Below, in pieces: positions 6,125 through 9,806 of a stretch of 9,806 nt of DNA (position 1 is the stretch's first letter; each line of letters opens with the position of its first letter). The DNA is taken from positions 1-9,806 of the forward strand of contig JAFWRK010000076.1 of NCBI GenBank assembly GCA_017519965.1, given 5' to 3'. Under the pieces are notes generated by a model that saw nothing but the letters and a program-made list of their open reading frames with translations, was not told the origin of the DNA and did not search any database. This DNA is from Bacilli bacterium (GTDB taxonomy: Bacteria > Bacillota_I > Bacilli_A > RF39 > UBA660). The translations under genes were made by a program, and so were the position numbers.

Positions 6125-6153
6125 GAGACAAAATATTAAAGATGTGAGATAAT
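6125..6153 (+). promoter_or_regulatory. Probable promoter of the 6171-9628 operon
   Basis: GAGACA (6125-6130, four of six matches to TTGACA) is followed after 17 bp by GATAAT (6148-6153). A TGA extended -10 element lies directly before it (6145-6147). Transcription would start near 6160, giving a very short leader that just includes AGAGGTG. Confidence 0.5.
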
Positions 6154-6170
6154 AAAATAGAGGTGTAAGA

Positions 6171-6983
6171 ATGACAATAATAAAAGATAAAGTAATGCAA
6201 AAAGAAGAATATGAAGATGTTAATAATTACAAGCATTACGATATATATACAAGGGAATTATATGAAAGATTTGGAAAAAAAATAAATGTTAAAAAAAGAG
6301 AGTATGATGAAATTGAAATAGGTGATGAAATATATATAGAAGTTGGTAAAGTAAAAAATAGAATAATAAAAAACAATAGTGAAGAATTATTAAACAATAA
6401 AATATTAACAGTGCATGAATATTCAATATTAGAAGGATATGAACCAGAAGATAAGGAATTACTAACAAAAGAAAAAATAAAAGAAAAAACAATTAAAGTT
6501 AATATGAGAGCTAAAAATGCAGTAATAGTAGGGATATTAATAATAGCCATATTCTTATACATATTTTTATTCAAAATAATGTATTATTCAAGAGTAAATC
6601 AAATAATATATATACCTGTAACAATTCTATTTATAGCATTAACACTAATATTTATAAAGAAGTCCCTATATAAAATTAAAAATAATAGTATCAAATATCT
6701 AGAAACAAATGATTTCTATATAGAAGAGGTAAAAATAATAGATGTAAACAAAAACATATGGACAAATAGTGTTAATGAAAGAAGTTTTGTAAAAGAAAGT
6801 ACAGGAGAAAAAATAAAATTAAATAATCTAAGATACTGTAATTATAAAGATGGTGACATATTATACATGATATATTTAAATAATAAGTATAATACATTAC
6901 TGTATTATTGCGATAAAGAAAAATATGAACTAGATGATGAATTAAAACAATATGTAAAGGAGGCTCAAAATGAACGAAATTAA
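6171..6983 (+). CDS. Unrecognised two-helix membrane protein with repeated GD motif
   Basis: A 270-aa protein that I cannot assign. A polar N-terminal region (1-110) is followed by two membrane helices (about 116-137 and 144-162) joined by a very short loop (YYSRVNQ), then a polar C-terminal region (163-270). With basic residues flanking the pair, both soluble parts probably lie in the cytoplasm. Both contain a similar element: Y45-x5-G51-D52-x2-Y55 and Y222-x5-G228-D229-x2-Y232, each within alternating hydrophobic residues typical of beta-strands, suggesting two related small beta domains around a helical hairpin. AGAGGTG 5 nt before the ATG supports the start. Its 3' end overlaps the DUF2130 gene by 14 nt, a strong sign of co-translation. 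Confidence 0.75.
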   Translation: MTIIKDKVMQKEEYEDVNNYKHYDIYTRELYERFGKKINVKKREYDEIEIGDEIYIEVGKVKNRIIKNNSEELLNNKILTVHEYSILEGYEPEDKELLTKEKIKEKTIKVNMRAKNAVIVGILIIAIFLYIFLFKIMYYSRVNQIIYIPVTILFIALTLIFIKKSLYKIKNNSIKYLETNDFYIEEVKIIDVNKNIWTNSVNERSFVKESTGEKIKLNNLRYCNYKDGDILYMIYLNNKYNTLLYYCDKEKYELDDELKQYVKEAQNERN

Positions 6984-8274
6984 ATGTCCTAAATGTGGAA
7001 CAGTATTCCAAATAAATGAACAAGATTACGATTCAATTATAAAGCAAATAAGAGATCATGAATTTGAACGTCAAATTAAAGAAAGAGAAAAGTTATTTGA
7101 AATAGATAAAGAAAATGCAATTAAACTAAGTAGGAGTGAATTAGAAAATAAATATCAATTAGAACTATCTAAAAAGAATGAAGAATTAACTAAATTAAAG
7201 GCTGATATAGAAGCAAAAGAGAAGACTAAAGAAAATGATTTAAAAAGTATTAAGATTGAATCAGAAAAAAAATATCAAGATGAAATAAATAATCTTAATT
7301 TAAAAATTAAAGACTTAGAAAACGAAGTAAAGATTAAAGATAATGAAAAAGAAAATGAATTATTAAAAATAACAAGTAAAAAAGATCAAGACATTAATGA
7401 GTTAAAGAAACAATTAGATTTAAATGAAAAAGAATATCAATTAGATAAGAAAAATACTAAAGAAAAATATGAAATAGAATTAAAACAAAAAGATACAACT
7501 ATAGAGTTCTATAAAGATTTAAAAGCAAAACAATCTACTAAAATGATAGGAGAAACCCTAGAACAACACTGTAATGCTGAGTTTGGTAGAATTAGACCAA
7601 TGTTTAGTTCTAAAACATATTTTGAAAAAGATAATGATGCTAAGACAGGTTCTAAAGGAGACTTTATTTTTAGAGATTATGATGATGAAGGAAATGAAAT
7701 AGTATCTATTATGTTTGAAATGAAAAATGAAGCAGATGAAACTGCAACAAAGCATAAAAATGAAGACTTCTTTAAAGAATTAGACAAAGATAGAAAAGAA
7801 AAAAATTGTGAATATGCTGTATTAGTATCGCTATTAGAAATAGATAATGAAATATATAATACAGGAATAGTAGATGTATCATATAAATATGAAAAAATGT
7901 ATGTAATAAGACCACAATTCTTTGTACCATTAATAACATTATTAAGAAATGCATCCATTAAATCGTTAGATTATAAAAAAGAATTAATAAAGATTCAAAA
8001 TCAAAATATAGATATATCTAACTTTGAAGAAAACATGAATAATTTTAAAGAATCATTTGGAAGAAACTATCGACTAGCATCAGAAAAATTTAAAAAAGCA
8101 ATAGAAGAAATTGATAAAACAATAGATCATTTACAAAAAACAAAAGATGCCTTATTATCAAGTGAAAATAATTTAAGAATAGCAAATAATAAAGCAGAAG
8201 ACTTAACTATAAAAAAATTAACAAATAATAATGAAACTATGATAAAATTATTTGAGGAATTAAAAGAGGAATAA
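6970..8274 (+). CDS. DUF2130-family coiled-coil protein with nuclease-like core
   Basis: A 434-aa protein recognisable as DUF2130 (COG4487), function not established. Order of parts: an N-terminal zinc knuckle C6-P-K-C9 with only one Cys pair, so metal binding would need dimerisation or a partner; a long Lys/Glu-rich coiled coil (about 30-185); the conserved DUF2130 core (about 190-325, from GETLEQH to FVPLITLLRNA); and a second coiled coil (about 335-430). In the core, E195/E198, D231 (KGDFIF) and E250-x-K252 (FEMKNE) are spaced like a PD-(D/E)XK nuclease fold, as in other coiled-coil proteins such as RmuC. This catalytic reading is my inference. AAAGGAGG at 6956-6963, 6 nt before the ATG, gives a very strong start inside the preceding gene. 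A zinc-ribbon gene follows after 1 nt. Confidence 0.93.
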   Translation: MNEIKCPKCGTVFQINEQDYDSIIKQIRDHEFERQIKEREKLFEIDKENAIKLSRSELENKYQLELSKKNEELTKLKADIEAKEKTKENDLKSIKIESEKKYQDEINNLNLKIKDLENEVKIKDNEKENELLKITSKKDQDINELKKQLDLNEKEYQLDKKNTKEKYEIELKQKDTTIEFYKDLKAKQSTKMIGETLEQHCNAEFGRIRPMFSSKTYFEKDNDAKTGSKGDFIFRDYDDEGNEIVSIMFEMKNEADETATKHKNEDFFKELDKDRKEKNCEYAVLVSLLEIDNEIYNTGIVDVSYKYEKMYVIRPQFFVPLITLLRNASIKSLDYKKELIKIQNQNIDISNFEENMNNFKESFGRNYRLASEKFKKAIEEIDKTIDHLQKTKDALLSSENNLRIANNKAEDLTIKKLTNNNETMIKLFEELKEE

Positions 8275-8335
8275 AATGAATAATTATTGTGAAAAATGTG
8301 GTAAAGAATTAGTTAATGGTGAATGTCCTAATTGT
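8269..8335 (+). repeat. Direct repeat, unit 1 (zinc-ribbon coding)
   Basis: 67 nt repeated at 8513-8579 with 62 identical positions by hand alignment. The unit runs from GAATAAA, which holds the upstream gene's stop, through the 20 codons of the zinc ribbon. All five differences are synonymous third- or first-position changes (TAT/TAC, TTA/CTA, GTT/GTG, GGT/GGA, CCT/CCA). Confidence 0.85.
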
Positions 8336-8518
8336 AGAGTAATTGAACAAAGAAAAAAATTAATTCAAAATAATCAAGTTTATAAAGAAACAAAAACTCA
8401 AAATAACAAATTAATTATTATAACAATTATATTGATAATATTAATCGTATTAGTTGTAATAGGTGCGTTAGCAATAATTGGGTCAGAATGTTCTAATGTC
8501 ATAAAAGGGTGTGAATAA
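8276..8518 (+). CDS. Zinc-ribbon membrane miniprotein, copy 1
   Basis: An 80-aa protein. The N-terminus is a compact four-Cys zinc ribbon, C5-x2-C8-G ... C17-x2-C20. A basic linker (21-44, with RKK) leads to one hydrophobic helix (about 45-67) and a short tail with two more Cys (C72, C79). The positive-inside rule puts the ribbon in the cytoplasm. Such zinc-ribbon plus TM miniproteins are common in low-GC bacteria, with no defined biochemical role. AGAGGA 5 nt upstream supports the ATG. The gene starts 1 nt after the DUF2130 stop, and a second gene with the identical first 20 residues follows after 1 nt. Confidence 0.85.
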   Translation: MNNYCEKCGKELVNGECPNCRVIEQRKKLIQNNQVYKETKTQNNKLIIITIILIILIVLVVIGALAIIGSECSNVIKGCE

Positions 8519-8579
8519 AATGAATAATTACTGTGAAAAATGTGGTAAAGAACTAGTGAATGGAGAATGTCCAAATTGT
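8513..8579 (+). repeat. Direct repeat, unit 2 (zinc-ribbon coding)
   Basis: Second unit, offset exactly 244 nt from the first. It again places TAA one base before the next ATG, so the duplication preserved the gene junction as well as the ribbon. Similarity fades right after the last ribbon Cys codon. Confidence 0.85.
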
Positions 8580-8768
8580 AATCAAATAGAAAACAGAGAA
8601 GAAAAACAAGAGGAAATGAAATCATTTAAAAGAAAGATAATTATTGATACAATTAAAAAAATACTAACAATAATATTTGTTTGTTTTATAATATATGTGA
8701 TATTTGCATTAATAATGGGATTACTTGCAATGCAAGCATGTGCAGATTTTGTAAATACAATGGGATAA
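8520..8768 (+). CDS. Zinc-ribbon membrane miniprotein, copy 2
   Basis: An 82-aa tandem paralogue of the preceding gene. Its first 20 residues are identical, including all four Cys (5, 8, 17, 20). The linker (21-44) is acidic then basic, with KSFKRK before the single membrane helix (about 47-70). The tail beyond the helix differs from copy 1 and has one Cys (C73). The ATG is chosen because it aligns exactly with copy 1's start; a GTG three codons upstream lies inside copy 1's last codons. AAAAGGG at 8503-8509 is the likely ribosome site. The shared ribbon suggests binding to the same partner or metal, while the divergent helices suggest different membrane contacts or heterodimerisation. This is inference. 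Confidence 0.83.
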   Translation: MNNYCEKCGKELVNGECPNCNQIENREEKQEEMKSFKRKIIIDTIKKILTIIFVCFIIYVIFALIMGLLAMQACADFVNTMG

Positions 8769-8791
8769 TCAATAAAGAAAGAAGGATATAA

Positions 8792-9628
8792 ATGATAGAT
8801 ATAATACAAGATGCCTTATTAGATACTGCTAAACTAATACCATATCTTTTTATTACTTTTATAATAATAGAATTAATAGAACATAAATTAAATAATGAAA
8901 AAATATTAAAGAAGAGTAATAAATTTGGACCAGTAATAGGTGGTATTCTAGGAGCATTACCTCAATGTGGTATAAGTACTATGGCATCAAACTTATATGC
9001 AAATAGAGTAATAACTATAGGTACTTTAATAGCAATATTCTTATCTACTAGTGATGAAATGTTACCAATGATGATAAGTAGAAGTACAGATATTAAAACA
9101 ATATTAAGCATAGTATTAGTAAAAGTAATAATTGGTATTATATTAGGTTTAATAATAGATAAGATATATAAAAGAAAAGAAGAAAGAGTAGAAAAGATAA
9201 TACATAACCATTGTGATGAAGAACATTGTCACTGTGAAGAAGAAGGAATATTCTTATCAAGTTTTACTCATACTGTAAAAATAGCATTATTCATCCTAGT
9301 AATAAATCTAATATTAGATGGAATTATCTATTTAATAGGAGAAGAAACACTAAAGAATATATTAATAAATAAAAATATATTAGTATATTTCTTATCAAGT
9401 TTAATTGGATTAATACCTAATTGTGCTAGTAGCATAGTAATAACTGAATTATACCTACAAAACATGATAACTATAGGTACATTATTCTCAGGACTTTTAA
9501 CTGGTTCAGGACTAGGACTATTAATACTATTTAAAACAAATAAAAATCTAAAAGAAAATATCTCAATACTAACAACAATATATCTAATAGGTGTTATAGT
9601 AGGATTCATAATAGATATAATAATATAA
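8792..9628 (+). CDS. ArsP_2-type permease (putative manganese/heavy-metal exporter)
   Basis: 278-aa polytopic membrane protein of the family named ArsP_2 (putative heavy-metal exporter), often annotated as putative manganese transporter; transport is not well proven. It has two similar halves: GALPQCG (54-60) then Y69 and ITIGTL (74-79), matched by GLIPNCA (206-212) then Y221 and ITIGTL (226-231), with identical Cys-to-Tyr and Cys-to-motif spacing. The conserved STSDEMLP is at 85-92 and FKTNKNLKEN at 247-256. Between the halves a cytosolic or external loop carries H138-x-H140-C141-x3-H145-C146-H147-C148, a likely metal-binding cluster. GAAGGA 5 nt before the ATG and a gap of only 23 nt from the zinc-ribbon gene place it last in the operon. 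No manganese riboswitch fits in that gap. Confidence 0.87.
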   Translation: MIDIIQDALLDTAKLIPYLFITFIIIELIEHKLNNEKILKKSNKFGPVIGGILGALPQCGISTMASNLYANRVITIGTLIAIFLSTSDEMLPMMISRSTDIKTILSIVLVKVIIGIILGLIIDKIYKRKEERVEKIIHNHCDEEHCHCEEEGIFLSSFTHTVKIALFILVINLILDGIIYLIGEETLKNILINKNILVYFLSSLIGLIPNCASSIVITELYLQNMITIGTLFSGLLTGSGLGLLILFKTNKNLKENISILTTIYLIGVIVGFIIDIII

Positions 9629-9649
9629 GACTTATCCAAGTCTTTTTTT
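9627..9649 (+). terminator. Terminator ending the second operon
   Basis: The stem AAGACTT (9627-9633) / AAGTCTT (9638-9644) with an ATCC loop runs into five more T residues. It starts within the permease stop codon. Confidence 0.85.
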
Positions 9650-9662
9650 ATTATAATAAATT

Positions 9663-9671
9663 TGTTATAAT
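9663..9671 (+). promoter_or_regulatory. Extended -10 promoter of the last gene
   Basis: TGT followed by TATAAT (9666-9671) is a perfect extended -10 element 21 nt before the next ATG. The -35 region would fall in the T run of the preceding terminator and has no clear match, which extended -10 promoters tolerate. Confidence 0.55.
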
Positions 9672-9692
9672 TTAAATAATTGGAGAAGAAAT

Positions 9693-9806
9693 ATGAAGAA
9701 TAAATATAAAATTATAATACAAGTATTATTATTAATAATAATTAAAATAGTAATATCTAATATTTTTATAATAGGTGTAGATCAAAAAGGTATTAATAAA
9801 GAAGTA
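9693..9806 (+). CDS. Start of a gene with an N-terminal hydrophobic segment (partial)
   Basis: An open frame of 38 codons runs off the window. It begins with a short basic stretch (MKNKYK) and a hydrophobic helix (about 7-28), followed by a polar segment with DQKG, consistent with a signal anchor or uncleaved signal peptide of an exported or membrane-anchored protein. GGAGAAG at 9682-9688 and an extended -10 promoter just upstream support it as a separately transcribed gene. No lipobox Cys is seen. The family cannot be recognised. Confidence 0.6.
   Translation, partial: MKNKYKIIIQVLLLIIIKIVISNIFIIGVDQKGINKEV

Noticed and set aside
6073..6166. Inverted repeat CACCTCTA ... TAGAGGTG across the divergent region
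   Set aside because: Both arms are Shine-Dalgarno sequences of the two divergent genes, which explains the symmetry without an operator.
8511..8519. GTG start for the second zinc-ribbon gene
   Set aside because: It would lie within the last codons of copy 1; alignment with copy 1 places the start at ATG 8520.
8735..8741. Lipobox-like LAMQAC in the second zinc-ribbon protein
   Set aside because: It lies after a C-terminal helix in a protein with an N-terminal cytoplasmic zinc ribbon, and the residues before Cys do not fit the lipobox consensus.
8769..8791. Manganese (yybP-ykoY) riboswitch before the ArsP_2 permease
   Set aside because: The gap is only 23 nt and consists of a ribosome site and A-rich spacer, far too short for the aptamer.
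6171..9628. Calling the operon a phage-defence system
   Set aside because: A nuclease-like core and membrane proteins are suggestive, but no recognised defence domain, recombinase or mobile-element mark is present, and the metal exporter offers another explanation.
1..9806. CRISPR arrays, tRNA/rRNA genes, insertion sequences
   Set aside because: No regularly spaced repeats, no cloverleaf or rRNA-like conserved sequence in the short gaps, and no transposase or terminal inverted repeats were seen.

Overview
This is about 9.8 kb of very AT-rich bacterial DNA, almost fully coding, mostly on the + strand. Strong AGGAGG-type ribosome binding sites, near-consensus TTGACA/TATAAT promoter elements, AGA for nearly all Arg, ATA for most Ile and short U-tailed hairpin terminators suggest a low-GC Bacillota-like bacterium, perhaps an uncultured gut Bacilli/Erysipelotrichia/RF39-type lineage. 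Fusobacteria are not excluded. All Trp codons are TGG and no frame contains an internal TGA, so a Mycoplasma-type code is not indicated.

Layout: (1) The 3' end of an unidentified gene overlaps an APC-superfamily amino acid permease with a Lys/Ser/Thr-rich cytosolic tail, closed by a GAAA-loop terminator. (2) A zinc-homeostasis operon follows: a consensus promoter with two identical TGAA-N6-TTCA operators, an ArsR/SmtB repressor with a complete CzrA-like alpha5 metal site, and a CDF zinc exporter with HxxxD metal sites and His-rich ends. (3) A phosphate-themed run holds a YihX-like HAD hydrolase, a Na+/phosphate symporter fused to a PhoU-like domain, and a small GNAT protein. (4) A short four-helix membrane protein on the - strand meets the GNAT gene tail to tail, their stop codons overlapping in the loop of a shared bidirectional terminator. 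(5) From a divergent intergenic region a second + strand operon begins: an unrecognised two-helix membrane protein, a DUF2130 coiled-coil protein with a nuclease-like core, two tandem zinc-ribbon membrane miniproteins, and an ArsP_2-type permease (often annotated as a putative manganese transporter), closed by a terminator. (6) The start of a further gene with an N-terminal hydrophobic segment runs off the window.

How they may work together: operon 2 is a self-contained zinc sensor/exporter pair. The HAD and NptA genes are adjacent enough to be co-translated and could link release of phosphate from organic phosphates to its transport. Operon 5 is the least understood part. Its first four genes are packed with a 14-nt overlap and 1-nt gaps, three successive products begin with a Cys-x2-Cys zinc knuckle, and the last gene is a predicted metal exporter. 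It is the best candidate here for an undescribed functional unit, but no function beyond gene neighbourhood can be shown from sequence alone. No RNA genes, insertion sequences, CRISPR arrays or origins were seen, and there is no gene-free stretch over 300 bases.
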